This document shows, piece by piece, positions 54,896 to 63,573 of a stretch of 64,000 nucleotides of DNA. This DNA comes from Mycolicibacterium hassiacum DSM 44199. GTDB taxonomy: Bacteria > Actinomycetota > Actinomycetes > Mycobacteriales > Mycobacteriaceae. The stretch's first letter is position 1. Each line of letters opens with the position of its first letter. The stretch is taken from assembly GCF_900603025.1 (NCBI RefSeq), contig NZ_LR026975.1, positions 5,146,001 to 5,210,000 on the forward strand. The letters run 5' to 3'. The notes beneath the pieces were generated by a model that saw only the letters and a list, made by a program, of their open reading frames with translations, ran no database searches and had not been told where the DNA came from. Made by a program: the position numbers and the translations under genes.

Positions 54896-55681
54896 GTGAT
54901 GACCGGCCTGTTGGCAACGGTGTGGGCGCAGCAGCGGCGGCTCATCTACTTCCCGTCGCCCGGCCCGGTGCCGCCGGCGGCAGCGGTGCTGCCCGGCGGC
55001 CGTGACATCGTCCTAGACAGCGACGGATTGCGTTTGGGCGCTTGGTATTTCCCGGTCAACGGCAGCTCCACCGCGGTGCTGGTGTGCAACGGCAACGGCG
55101 GCGACCGGTCGCTGCGCGCCCCGCTGGCGGCGGCGCTGAACCGGATGGGGCACTCGGTGCTGCTGTTCGACTACCGGGGCTACGGCGGGAACCCGGGCCG
55201 CCCGTCGGAGCGGGGGCTGGCCACCGACGCCCGGGCCGCGCAGGCCTGGCTGGCCGCCCAGCCCGGGGTGCGGCGCATCGCCTACTTCGGCGAATCGCTC
55301 GGGGCGGCGGTGGCGGTCGAACTGGCCACCGAACGGCCCCCGGCGGCGCTGGTGCTGCGCTCGCCGTTCACCTCGCTGGCCGATGTGGCGGCGGTGCACT
55401 ATCCGTGGCTGCCGGTGCGCCGGCTGCTGATCGACCGGTATCCGTCGATCGAGCGCATCGCGACGCTCGCGGTGCCGCTGCTGGTGATCGCCGGCGACCG
55501 CGACGGCATCGTGCCCGAGCGGCTCAGCCGCCGGCTCTACGAGGCCGCCAACCCGCCCAAGCACTACCTGGCCGTACCGGGTGCCGACCACAACGACGAG
55601 GCGCTGCTGGTCGGGCCCCGGCTGCTCGACGAGGTCGAACGGTTCCTGGACCGCTATCTCGGAGCCGGCCACCTCGAGTAG
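54896..55681 (+). CDS. Alpha/beta hydrolase
   Basis: The 261-aa protein has the nucleophile elbow FGESLGAA (Ser near residue 138), Asp in GDRDGIVP, and His in PGADHND. It begins MMTGLLATVWAQQRRLIYFPSPGP, a membrane-proximal signature found in BEM46-like hydrolases. The substrate is unknown. GTG 54896 follows TATCGT. Confidence 0.82.
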   Translation: MMTGLLATVWAQQRRLIYFPSPGPVPPAAAVLPGGRDIVLDSDGLRLGAWYFPVNGSSTAVLVCNGNGGDRSLRAPLAAALNRMGHSVLLFDYRGYGGNPGRPSERGLATDARAAQAWLAAQPGVRRIAYFGESLGAAVAVELATERPPAALVLRSPFTSLADVAAVHYPWLPVRRLLIDRYPSIERIATLAVPLLVIAGDRDGIVPERLSRRLYEAANPPKHYLAVPGADHNDEALLVGPRLLDEVERFLDRYLGAGHLE

Positions 55682-55714
55682 GGCACTGCCTGCCGGGCCT
55701 GCCGGCGCGTGGTC

Positions 55715-55720
55715 GATACT
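55715..55720 (+). promoter_or_regulatory. -10 box GATACT for the nitronate monooxygenase gene (leaderless)
   Basis: GATACT has a 7-nt spacer to GTG 55728. The first base departs from the TANNNT consensus. Confidence 0.4.
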
Positions 55721-55727
55721 GGCGGGC

Positions 55728-56855
55728 GTGAAACCCGCGATCTGTGAACAGTTCGGTATCGACTTCCCGCTCTTCGCGTTCAGCCACTGCCGCGATGTGG
55801 TGGCCGCGGTCACCAACGCCGGCGGCTTCGGGGTGCTGGGTGCGACCGCCTACACGCCGGAGCAGCTCGACCAGGAACTGAGCTGGATCGACGAGCAGGT
55901 CAACGGCAAACCGTACGGTCTGGACCTGATCGTGCCGGCGAAGTACGAGGGCAAGGGGGAGAACCTGTCGAGCGCGCAGCTGGCCGACCGCATCCCCGAG
56001 GACTATCGCGGGTACATCGACGAACTGCTGGCCGCCCACGGCATCGAACCGGAACCCAAGAAGCGGACCGGCGCGCCCATCCTGTCCGGCAGCACCGGCA
56101 AGGAACTGCTCGAGGTCGCGCTGAGCCACCCGATCAAGCTGATCGCCAACGCGCTCGGGGTGCCGCCGGACTACATGATCGAGGCCGGCAAGCAGCACGG
56201 CGTGCCGGTGGCCGCACTGGTCGGCGCCAAGGAGCACGCGGTCAAACAGGTCCGGGCCGGGGTGGACCTGATCATCGCGCAGGGCACCGAGGCCGGTGGG
56301 CACTGCGGTGAGGTGAGCACGATGGTGCTGGTGCCCGAGGTGATCGCGGCCATCGAGGAGATGGGCGCATCGGTTCCGGTGCTGGCCGCCGGCGGCATCG
56401 TCACCGGCCGGCAGATGGCCGCGGCGGTGGCGATGGGCGCTGCGGGGGCGTGGACGGGGTCGGTGTGGTTGACCACCGAGGAGGCCGAGACCCCGCCCGC
56501 GACCGTGCAGAAGTTCCTCAAGGCCACCTCCCGCGACACCGTGCGATCGGCGGGACGTACCGGAAAACCCGCGCGCCAGCTGGTCTCGGATTGGACCAAA
56601 GCCTGGCTGCCGAACGAGGGCGGCAAGCGCCCGCTGCCGTTGCCGCTGCAGTCGATGCTGGCCGAGCCGGTGATCCGGCGCATCGACGTGCTGGCCGAGC
56701 AGGGGCACGAGGGGGCGCAGGCGCTGGCGACCTACTTCGTCGGCCAGGGGGTCGGGCTGATGAACAAGGTCAAACCCGCCCGCGAGGTGGTGCGCGAGTT
56801 CATCGAGGACTACCTGGCCGCGGCCGAACGGCTGAGCAACTCGCTGCCGGACTGA
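55728..56855 (+). CDS. Nitronate monooxygenase family FMN protein
   Basis: The 375-aa TIM barrel has FPLFAFSHCRDVVAAVTNAGGFGVLG and the FMN-phosphate loop VLAAGGIVTGRQMAAA, with GTEAGGHCGEVST. The class oxidises nitronates such as propionate-3-nitronate, or is a related FMN reductase. GTG 55728 is the family start, after GATACT. A CDS-like 70-codon frame follows the stop, but it is not supported. Confidence 0.85.
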   Translation: MKPAICEQFGIDFPLFAFSHCRDVVAAVTNAGGFGVLGATAYTPEQLDQELSWIDEQVNGKPYGLDLIVPAKYEGKGENLSSAQLADRIPEDYRGYIDELLAAHGIEPEPKKRTGAPILSGSTGKELLEVALSHPIKLIANALGVPPDYMIEAGKQHGVPVAALVGAKEHAVKQVRAGVDLIIAQGTEAGGHCGEVSTMVLVPEVIAAIEEMGASVPVLAAGGIVTGRQMAAAVAMGAAGAWTGSVWLTTEEAETPPATVQKFLKATSRDTVRSAGRTGKPARQLVSDWTKAWLPNEGGKRPLPLPLQSMLAEPVIRRIDVLAEQGHEGAQALATYFVGQGVGLMNKVKPAREVVREFIEDYLAAAERLSNSLPD

Positions 56856-57060
56856 CGCCGGCCCGTGGGTACGGGCCAGGCCGGCAGGCCGACCCGGCAG
56901 GTGGAGGCGCACGAGCCGGTGCCGTGGAAGATGGCCGACGTGCCCTACCTCGACGGATGCCGGCGGCATCGAGATCCCCATTCGCGCGCACGCGGTTCGG
57001 ACGCCGACCCGGCGATGGCCGAGCTGGTGCGCGACGCAACCGGCGCGGGGCGGCCGGTCG

Positions 57061-57066
57061 TACCCT
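57061..57066 (+). promoter_or_regulatory. -10 box TACCCT for the GT2 gene (leaderless)
   Basis: TACCCT has a 7-nt spacer to ATG 57074. The gap 56856-57073 before it has no other convincing feature. Confidence 0.5.
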
Positions 57067-57073
57067 CGAGAGA

Positions 57074-57715
57074 ATGACCGTCACGGTGGTGCTGCCCTGT
57101 CTCAACGAGGCGGAGGCACTGCCCGGTGTGCTGGCGGCCGTCCCCGACGGCTACCGCCCGTTGGTGGTCGACAACAACAGCACCGACGGCACCGCCGAGG
57201 TCGCCCGCGCCCACGGCGCCGAGGTGGTCACCGAGCGCCGGCCGGGCTACGGGGCGGCCGTGCACGCCGGGATCGTCGCCGCCGCCACCCCGATCGTCGC
57301 GGTGCTCGACGCCGACGGTTCGCTCGACCCGGCCGAGTTGCCCGCGCTGGTCGCCGAACTCGACGGCGCCGACCTGGTGATCGGGCGGCGCCGGCCGGTG
57401 GCCGGGTTGCGCTGGCCGTGGCACGCCCGGCTGGGCAACGCGGTGGTGTGCCGGCGGCTGCGCGCCCGCTACCGGCTGCCGGTGCACGACATCGCGCCGA
57501 TGCGGGTGGCCCGCCGCGACGCGCTGCTCGGGCTCGGCGTGACCGACCGGCGCTCGGGCTATCCGGTCGAGCTGCTGGTGCGCGCCGCACAGGCCGGGTG
57601 GACGGTGCGTGAGCGCGACGTGACCTACCGACCCCGTGCCGGCGGCAGGTCCAAGGTGAGCGGCTCGGTGCGCGGCAGTATCATTGCCGCACTTGACTTC
57701 TGGCGGGTTCTGTAG
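57074..57715 (+). CDS. Family 2 glycosyltransferase (DPM1-like), Rv0539-type
   Basis: The 213-aa protein begins MTVTVVLPCLNEAEALPGVL, with VVDNNSTDGT, AVLDADGSLD (DxD-type metal motif) and a C-terminal segment TYRPRAGGRSKVSGSVRG. It resembles polyprenol-phosphate mannosyl/glucosyl transferases, but lacks the C-terminal membrane helices of some. ATG 57074 follows TACCCT. It is directly followed by the DUF2064 gene. Confidence 0.87.
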   Translation: MTVTVVLPCLNEAEALPGVLAAVPDGYRPLVVDNNSTDGTAEVARAHGAEVVTERRPGYGAAVHAGIVAAATPIVAVLDADGSLDPAELPALVAELDGADLVIGRRRPVAGLRWPWHARLGNAVVCRRLRARYRLPVHDIAPMRVARRDALLGLGVTDRRSGYPVELLVRAAQAGWTVRERDVTYRPRAGGRSKVSGSVRGSIIAALDFWRVL

Positions 57716-58465
57716 ATGTTGGACATCACCGTGCTGGTCATCGCCAAGGCCCCGGTGCCGGGCCTGGCCAAGACCCGCCTGGCCGCGGGGCTGCCCGCCG
57801 CCGGGTGGTCGGCAGAGCAGGCCGCCGAGGTGGCCGCCGAACTCGCCGCCGCGGCACTGCTGGACACCCTGCACACGGTGGCCGCCGCGCCCGTCGCCCA
57901 CCGGGTGGTGGCGCTGTCCGGTGGGCTCGACGGCGCTCACCACGCCGATGAAATCCGGCGTCTCCTAGGTCGTTTCACCGTTGTGCCGCAGCGCGGCGAC
58001 AGTTTCGGCGAACGGTTGGCCAACGCGCACCGCGACGCCGGCGACGGCCGGCCGGTGGTGCAGATCGGCATGGACACCCCACAGGTCGGTGCCGCGCAAC
58101 TGGCCGACTGCGCCCGCGCGCTCGCCGACGCCGACGCGGTGCTCGGCCCGGCCGCCGACGGCGGATGGTGGGTGCTCGGTGTCACCGACCCGGCGATGGC
58201 CGACTGCCTGCGTACCGTGCCGATGTCGCAGCCGAACACCGGCGAGCTGACCCTTGCCGCGCTGAGACACCAAGGGCTGCAAGTCCGTTCGGCGGAAATG
58301 CTCGCCGATTTCGATACCGTCGCCGACGTCGACACCGTGCGGCGAGCCTGCCGGCCCGACAGCCGGTTCGCCCGCGCAGCGGCCCGGTTGCTACCAGTTG
58401 GTCAGGATGACGTGGTTGATCAGCAGCGCGCCGACCACGTTGACGGCCAGCCACCACCGCTGTGA
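57716..58465 (+). CDS. DUF2064 (TIGR04282) nucleotidyltransferase-like protein, Rv0540-type
   Basis: The 249-aa protein begins MLDITVLVIAKAPVPGLAKTR, the GT-A-like family start, and has QIGMDTPQVG with the Asp pair, then GPAADGGWWVLG. It is often adjacent to GT2 genes, suggesting a shared pathway. ATG 57716 lies right after the previous stop TAG. The last 75 nt overlap the end of the convergent Rv0541c-type gene. Confidence 0.82.
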   Translation: MLDITVLVIAKAPVPGLAKTRLAAGLPAAGWSAEQAAEVAAELAAAALLDTLHTVAAAPVAHRVVALSGGLDGAHHADEIRRLLGRFTVVPQRGDSFGERLANAHRDAGDGRPVVQIGMDTPQVGAAQLADCARALADADAVLGPAADGGWWVLGVTDPAMADCLRTVPMSQPNTGELTLAALRHQGLQVRSAEMLADFDTVADVDTVRRACRPDSRFARAAARLLPVGQDDVVDQQRADHVDGQPPPL

Positions 58466-59755
58466 CCGTGGCGGCAGCAGCGCGCCGGCGGCCGGCAGCC
58501 AGACCGTGAACGGCAGCCAGATCCGTTCGGTCTCCGCCTTGCTCAACATCGACAGGTCGGCGACCAAGATCGCCGCCAGCGCACCGAACACCAGCAGATA
58601 CAGCCCCGGCCTGCGCAGGATCGCCGCGCGGTCGAACGCCCGCCCGATACCGGCCACCGAACCCAGCCCGATCGCGCACACCACCGCGGCGAGGTTGGCC
58701 CAGGACCAGTACTGGAACGGCCGGTCCGCGGCGATGCCCTGCCAATACCGTTGCTGCACCAGCGTGTAGCCGTCGAACCACCAGAACCCGGCGACGACGA
58801 ACACCGCGACCACCGCCAGCGCGGTGAGCACCGCGGGAGCCAGCGCGCGCATCCCCGCCCACCAGTCCACCGCCGTCAACAGCACCGCCAGCGCCGGCAG
58901 CGCCATCAGCACCAGCCCGTAGCTGAGGAAGATGCTCCAGCCCAGCAGCAGACCCGCCGCGGCGCCGACCAGCTCCGGTGCCCGCACCGCCCGGCGAGCC
59001 GCCAGCGCCAGCAACGCGATCCCCCACGCCGCCACGCCGGCGAAGTAGCCGTCGGCCGAGACCGCCACCCAGATCGCGGTCGGGGCCACCGCGAGGAACG
59101 GCGCCGCCCGCCGGGCGGTGTCCTCGTCGGCGACCGTCCGCACCGTCACCACGATCGCGGCCGCCGCACTGGTGCCGACCAGCAGGCACAACAACCCCGC
59201 CCAGGCGCCGCCGCCGAGCCCGATGCGGTCCAGCCACACGAACGTCAGCAACGCGCCCGGCGGATGCCCGGACACGTGGGTGATCCAGGAGTCGGGCTGG
59301 CCGTCGACGATCCGGTCGACGAAGGTACGCAGCGCGTGCGGGATGTCGGTGACCGACGGCACCTGCCGCAGGTATTCGTGCGGTGCGGTGAGCCGGCCGG
59401 CGAAACCGCGCTGCCAGCCGTCGATCAGCGCCAGCGACAGCGCCCACGCCGCCGCCACCGCCCAGGTCAGCCAGGGCACCCACCGCCAGTTCAGCCGCGC
59501 GGCCACCGCGGGACCCCACCACACCGCGGCCGCACCGATCAGCACCGCGGGCAGTGTGCCCCAGCCCACATGGGCCTGCCACCAGCCGAACAGCGGCGCG
59601 GTGTCGGCGAACGCGCGCAACCGCTCGGGGGAGGCGTTGATCAACGGTGTGACGGAGCCCAGCGACAGGTGCGGCACCACGAACGCCGCGGCCACCAGCA
59701 GGGCGCCGATCGTCACCGCCACCGCCTCCCGGCGGCCGACCTGCAGATTCTTCAC
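58391..59755 (-). CDS. GT-C-like polytopic membrane protein, Rv0541c-type
   Basis: The 454-aa protein has ten or more hydrophobic helices and a short first loop with TAPHEYLRQVPSVTDIPHA and HVSGHPPGALLTFVWLDR, the kind of acidic/His loop seen in GT-C mannosyl/arabinosyl transferases. Acceptor unknown. It should use a polyprenyl-phosphate sugar, which fits the DPM1-like gene nearby. GTG 59755 is 6 nt after TAAGCT (59767-59762). Confidence 0.78.
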   Translation of the reverse strand: MKNLQVGRREAVAVTIGALLVAAAFVVPHLSLGSVTPLINASPERLRAFADTAPLFGWWQAHVGWGTLPAVLIGAAAVWWGPAVAARLNWRWVPWLTWAVAAAWALSLALIDGWQRGFAGRLTAPHEYLRQVPSVTDIPHALRTFVDRIVDGQPDSWITHVSGHPPGALLTFVWLDRIGLGGGAWAGLLCLLVGTSAAAAIVVTVRTVADEDTARRAAPFLAVAPTAIWVAVSADGYFAGVAAWGIALLALAARRAVRAPELVGAAAGLLLGWSIFLSYGLVLMALPALAVLLTAVDWWAGMRALAPAVLTALAVVAVFVVAGFWWFDGYTLVQQRYWQGIAADRPFQYWSWANLAAVVCAIGLGSVAGIGRAFDRAAILRRPGLYLLVFGALAAILVADLSMLSKAETERIWLPFTVWLPAAGALLPPRSQRWWLAVNVVGALLINHVILTNW

Positions 59756-59761
59756 GCGCTC

Positions 59762-59767
59762 AGCTTA
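59762..59767 (-). promoter_or_regulatory. -10 box TAAGCT for the Rv0541c-type gene (leaderless)
   Basis: TAAGCT on the minus strand has a 6-nt spacer to GTG 59755. Confidence 0.5.
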
Positions 59768-59803
59768 GAACCCGTTGTGCTGTGGGCTAGCTCACGTAAA
59801 TAC

Positions 59804-59817
59804 GTACCGGACGGTAC
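59804..59817. promoter_or_regulatory. TetR operator candidate before the TetR gene at 59845
   Basis: GTACCG (59804-59809) and CGGTAC (59812-59817) are perfect arms around GA. It lies 15 nt upstream of the TAGGTT -10 (59832-59837), where a TetR would repress. A related ACCGGTAC half-site lies at 60505-60512, just before the SDR remnant. Confidence 0.6.
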
Positions 59818-59831
59818 AGAACAGAACGGGT

Positions 59832-59837
59832 TAGGTT
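59832..59837 (+). promoter_or_regulatory. -10 box TAGGTT for the TetR gene (leaderless)
   Basis: TAGGTT has a 7-nt spacer to ATG 59845. Confidence 0.5.
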
Positions 59838-59844
59838 GGGGTTC

Positions 59845-60501
59845 ATGCCGCGACCGCGCACCTTCGACGAGACCGAGGTCATCGCCGCTGCCCGAGACGT
59901 GTTCTGGACGCGCGGGTACACCGCGACCTCGGTCGACGACCTGAGCGCGGCCACCGGGCTGGGCAAGGGCAGCATCTACGGTGCGTTCGGGGACAAACGC
60001 CGGCTGTTCCTGCGGGCGCTGCAGGACCAGATCGCCGCGAACGACGCCACGGTGCGCGCCCAGTTGCGCGACCCGGGCCTGCCGGCCCGGGACCGGCTGG
60101 TCAACCACCTGCGGGCCCAGGCCAAGGCCGTCGCGGCCGACCGGAGCCGGCGCGGCTGCATGCTGGCCAAGAGCGCGGCCGAACTCGCCACCACCGACGA
60201 CGCGGTGCGGCGCGCCGTGGAGGGCTGCTACGCCAGGTGGCGGGCCGAACTCATCGCCTGCATCAAACAGGCGCAACGCGACGGCGAGATCGACGCCGGG
60301 CAGAACCCGCAGGCGCTGGCCACCACGCTGCTGGCGTTCCTGCGCGGGCTGGAGGCGCTGCGCAAGGGCGGGGCCGGGCCGGCGCAGCTCAAGGCGGCCG
60401 CCGAGCAGATGATCGCACTGCTTCCGCCCGGCAGAGCGTCCGGCACCAAGGCCCGCCGCCACGGGAACAAAACCGGACGCGCCGGTGCTGCTAGTTCTTG
60501 A
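59845..60501 (+). CDS. TetR family regulator adjacent to an SDR remnant
   Basis: The 218-aa protein begins MPRPRTFDETEVIAAARDVF, with HTH TSVDDLSAATGLGKGSIYGAF. It is of the type usually next to an SDR oxidoreductase that it represses. Here only an SDR remnant is left at 60517-60689. ATG 59845 follows TAGGTT. Its target and ligand may be lost. Confidence 0.85.
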   Translation: MPRPRTFDETEVIAAARDVFWTRGYTATSVDDLSAATGLGKGSIYGAFGDKRRLFLRALQDQIAANDATVRAQLRDPGLPARDRLVNHLRAQAKAVAADRSRRGCMLAKSAAELATTDDAVRRAVEGCYARWRAELIACIKQAQRDGEIDAGQNPQALATTLLAFLRGLEALRKGGAGPAQLKAAAEQMIALLPPGRASGTKARRHGNKTGRAGAASS

Positions 60502-60516
60502 CTGACCGGTACATAT

Positions 60517-60689
60517 CTCTCGGCCGAACTGCGCGACCGCGGAATCCGGGTGAACGCGGTGAGCCCGGGCGCGACCGCTCGGCGGCCCATCGGAGGTCGC
60601 CAACGCGGTGCTGTTCCTGGCGTCCGAACTCAGCAGCTTCACCACCGGCGCCGATATCCCGGTCGACGGCGGGGGTCAACCAGATCTAA
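60517..60689 (+). pseudogene. Remnant of a short-chain dehydrogenase gene
   Basis: Frame 1 encodes LSAELRDRGIRVNAVSPGAT, the second-half motif of a classical SDR. After about 60576 frame 2 encodes EVANAVLFLASELSSFTTGA and the DGG end of the family, and the last codons again change frame to VNQI with TAA 60687-60689. The N-terminal nucleotide-binding half and about 50 residues between the two fragments are missing. At least two frame changes make this non-functional. It ends inside the menE stop region. Confidence 0.8.
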
Positions 60690-61804
60690 CCGCGCAAGCG
60701 TGCGATGAGCGCACGGCGGTCCAGTTTGCCGATCCCGCGGCGCGGCAACGCATCGACGATGTGCAGCTCGCGCGGGGCCGCGGTGGCGTCCAGCCGTGCG
60801 GCGACATGGGCGCGCAGCTCGGCCAGCGTCGGCGCCGGGTGGGGTGCGGCCACCACAACCGCCGCGACCACCCGCTGACCCAGCCGCGGATCGGGCAGGC
60901 CGAACACCGCACAGTCGGCTACCGCCGGATGCGAGGACAACGCGTCCTCCACCAGACGCGGCAGCACGGTCAGCCCGCCGGTGCTGATCGCGTCGTCGAC
61001 CCGGCCCAGCACCGTGAGAACCCCGGAATCATCAAGTGCGCCGAGGTCGTCGGTGAGGAACCAGCCCGGTTCGGCGAACGGGTCGGGGCTGACCGGATTG
61101 CGATACCCCTTGGCCAGAGTGGGCCCGCCGAGCGCGATCCGCCCGTCGGTGAGGCGCACCCGCACCCCGTCGAGGGGCCGCCCGTCGTACACGCACCCGC
61201 CGGCTGTCTCGCTCATCCCGTAGGTGCGCACCACCGGGATGCCGGCCGCCGCCGCGCGTTCGGCGACCCCGGACGGCATCGGCCCGCCGCCGATGAGCAC
61301 CGTGTCGAGCGACGCCAGCGCCGCGGTGGCCGCCGGGTCGGCGAGCGCCTTGTCCAGTTGCGCGGCCACCAGCGAGGTGTAGCGCCGGCCCGGCCGCATC
61401 GACGAGATCGCCGAAACCAGCTGCGCGGCATCGAAACTCGCGTCGATAGCCACCGGGGTGGTGTCGGCGACCAGGCTGCGCACCAGCACCTGCAGCCCCG
61501 CGATGTGGTGAGCGGGCAGCGCGAGCAGCCACTGGCCGGCACCGCCGAGCCGGCGGTGGGTGGCCTCCGCGCTGGCTGTCAGCGCCGCCGCGGTCAGCAT
61601 CGCGCCCTTGGGGCGGCCGGTGGTGCCGGAGGTCGAGACCACCACCGCGACGTCGTCGTCGATCTCGGTGCCGGCGCGCAGGGTGCTTGTCAGCAGCGCG
61701 GTTTCGCGCTCATCGGCGGCGGGGACCGGGAGCAGCGCGGCCCGGCCGGCCAGCGCGTCCGCCACCGGGGACAACACCGACAGCGCCGCGGCGCCGGCCG
61801 GCAC
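60686..61804 (-). CDS. menE: o-Succinylbenzoate-CoA ligase
   Basis: MenE activates o-succinylbenzoate with CoA and ATP in menaquinone synthesis. The 372-aa AMP-forming ligase has the P-loop VVSTSGTTGRPKGAM, YGMSETAGG, and the C-terminal RRGIGKLDRRAL with the catalytic Lys. The nearest ordinary start is GTG 61804. Eight in-frame codons upstream, ATA 61828-61826 would restore the natural N-terminus IATLRALRVPAGA after a strong GGAGGA. Either ATA is used, GTG 61804 starts a shorter protein, or a mutation destroyed an ATG. It is preceded by the 92-aa membrane gene. Confidence 0.9.
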   Translation of the reverse strand: MPAGAAALSVLSPVADALAGRAALLPVPAADERETALLTSTLRAGTEIDDDVAVVVSTSGTTGRPKGAMLTAAALTASAEATHRRLGGAGQWLLALPAHHIAGLQVLVRSLVADTTPVAIDASFDAAQLVSAISSMRPGRRYTSLVAAQLDKALADPAATAALASLDTVLIGGGPMPSGVAERAAAAGIPVVRTYGMSETAGGCVYDGRPLDGVRVRLTDGRIALGGPTLAKGYRNPVSPDPFAEPGWFLTDDLGALDDSGVLTVLGRVDDAISTGGLTVLPRLVEDALSSHPAVADCAVFGLPDPRLGQRVVAAVVVAAPHPAPTLAELRAHVAARLDATAAPRELHIVDALPRRGIGKLDRRALIARLRG

Positions 61805-61843
61805 GCGAAGGGCACGCAGTGTGGCTATGCGTCCTCCCGGATG

Positions 61844-62122
61844 TCACTTGGGTTGGGCGCCGAGCAGGTAGATGCCGGTCTGGTGGGCGATGAAGTCCCG
61901 GGCGATGAACAGCACCCCGACCACGATCGCGACCACGACCAGCCCGAACAGCAGCCAGCTGATCACGGTGTAGACCGGATGTCGGCGGCCGGCGTCGGAG
62001 GCCCCGGCGCCGACGGCGTTGAGCCGCACCCCGACGGCGAACAGCGCGGGCAGCACCGCGCCCACCAACAGGCCGAACAACAGAATCTTGGCCACGGCGG
62101 CGTGTTCGAACCAGGCGGTCAC
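61844..62122 (-). CDS. Small membrane protein, Rv0544c-type
   Basis: The 92-aa protein has two transmembrane helices (about 12-34 and 50-75), and a short linker with GASDAGRRHPVY. The function is unknown. GTG 62122 starts VTAWFEHAAVAK. It lies 19 nt after the pitA stop (minus-strand order) and 15 nt before the presumed menE start, so pitA, this gene and menE read as an operon. The Rv0543c-type gene is absent. Confidence 0.75.
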   Translation of the reverse strand: MTAWFEHAAVAKILLFGLLVGAVLPALFAVGVRLNAVGAGASDAGRRHPVYTVISWLLFGLVVVAIVVGVLFIARDFIAHQTGIYLLGAQPK

Positions 62123-62141
62123 GGCAGCGCGATCCTCACCG

Positions 62142-63485
62142 TCACACCGCCTCCGGCACCCGCACCGCGGCCGCCGACTCCGGCACCGTCACCGGGGGCA
62201 CCGTCAGCGGGGGCGCCGTGTGCGCCGCACCGCCGCGCTCGGTGTCCGGCGCCGTGTCAGGGTCGGCACCGGGTTCGGGGGCGGCATCGGTGAGCAGCGC
62301 GTCGACCAGCGCCTGCGCACCCGGTTCGTCGGCATCCCGGGCCGGCGCCTCGGTGCCCGCGGTCAGCGAACCCTTCCACTCGGCGTTGACGTTGTTCTGG
62401 TTGATCGGCGCCTTGCGCGACTGCATCCAGATCGCCACCGACGCCGCGATGAGCAGCACGAACCCGAGAGCCACACCGGCGAACCCGCCGATCAGGTGCA
62501 CCACCGCGTAGGTGCCCGCCCCGACCAGGCCCGCCGCCGGCAGCGTGATCAGCCAGGCGATCGCCATCTGGCCGGCCACCCGCCAGCGCACCTCCGCGCC
62601 GCGTTTGCCCACCCCGCTGCCCAGGATCGAACCGGTCGCGACGTGGGTGGTCGACAGCGAGTAGCCGAAATAGCTGGACAACAGGATGACCGCGGCCGAG
62701 GACGACTGGGCGGCCATGCCCTGCGGCGGGCGGATGTCCACCAGGCCCTTGCCCAGCGTGCGGATGATGCGCCAGCCGCCCAGGTAGGTGCCCAGGGCGA
62801 TCGCGACCGCGCACGCGGCGATCACCCAGAACGGCGGCACCGGGTCGGTGTTGCTGGCCGAGCCGTAGGCGATCAGCGCGAGGAAGATCACGCCCATCGT
62901 CTTCTGCGCGTCGTTGGTGCCGTGCGCCAGCGACACCAGCGCGGCCGAGCCGACCTGCCCGTAGCGGAAGCCGCGCGCGGTGTGTTGCTCGGGCACCCCG
63001 CGCACCGCCCGGTACACCAGCCAGGTGCCCACCGTCGCCACCAGGCCGGCGATCAGCGGCGCCAGCACCGCGGGCACCAGGACCTTCGACGCCACCCCGG
63101 ACCAGATGACCCCGTGTCCGCCGACCGCGGCGAGCGTCGCGCCGACGATGCCGCCGATCAGCGCGTGCGACGAGCTCGACGGCAGGCCGAACAGCCAGGT
63201 CAGCAGGTTCCACACGATGCCGCCGACCAGGCCGGCGAAGATCAACTCGAGGGTGACCAGGCCGGAATCGATCAGCCCCTTGGCGATCGCCGCGGCCACC
63301 GCGGTGGACAGGAACGCCCCGACCAGGTTGAGCACCGCCGACATGGCGACCGCGACCCGCGGTTTCAGCGCGCCGCCGGCGATCGAGGTGGCCACGGCGT
63401 TGCCGGTGTCATGGAAGCCGTTGGTGAAATCGAAGCCCAAAGCCGTGATCACGACGATGATCAGCAGGAACAGCTCCAGGCTCAC
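62142..63485 (-). CDS. pitA: Low-affinity inorganic phosphate transporter
   Basis: The 447-aa PiT-family transporter has the N-terminal signature GFDFTNGFHDTGNAVA and the second-half signature LAHGTNDAQKTMG, with about ten transmembrane helices and a long Pro/Ala/Glu C-terminal tail. It carries metal-phosphate with protons. GTG 63485 starts VSLELFLLIIVVI. It is upstream of menE in this operon, and functionally fits senX3-regX3 and ppx. Confidence 0.93.
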   Translation of the reverse strand: MSLELFLLIIVVITALGFDFTNGFHDTGNAVATSIAGGALKPRVAVAMSAVLNLVGAFLSTAVAAAIAKGLIDSGLVTLELIFAGLVGGIVWNLLTWLFGLPSSSSHALIGGIVGATLAAVGGHGVIWSGVASKVLVPAVLAPLIAGLVATVGTWLVYRAVRGVPEQHTARGFRYGQVGSAALVSLAHGTNDAQKTMGVIFLALIAYGSASNTDPVPPFWVIAACAVAIALGTYLGGWRIIRTLGKGLVDIRPPQGMAAQSSSAAVILLSSYFGYSLSTTHVATGSILGSGVGKRGAEVRWRVAGQMAIAWLITLPAAGLVGAGTYAVVHLIGGFAGVALGFVLLIAASVAIWMQSRKAPINQNNVNAEWKGSLTAGTEAPARDADEPGAQALVDALLTDAAPEPGADPDTAPDTERGGAAHTAPPLTVPPVTVPESAAAVRVPEAV

Positions 63486-63573
63486 GGGAGGATTCTTTCT
63501 GTCCGCGCGGGCGCTTGTCGATGAGATGGTCTACGAGATTGGTCACAGTTGACGGTATGCGGCCGGTCAACAC

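Noticed and set aside
56865..57077. 70-codon frame between nitronate monooxygenase and GT2 genes
   Set aside because: It lacks a Shine-Dalgarno or homologue-like motif, and its end overlaps the GT2 start and promoter.
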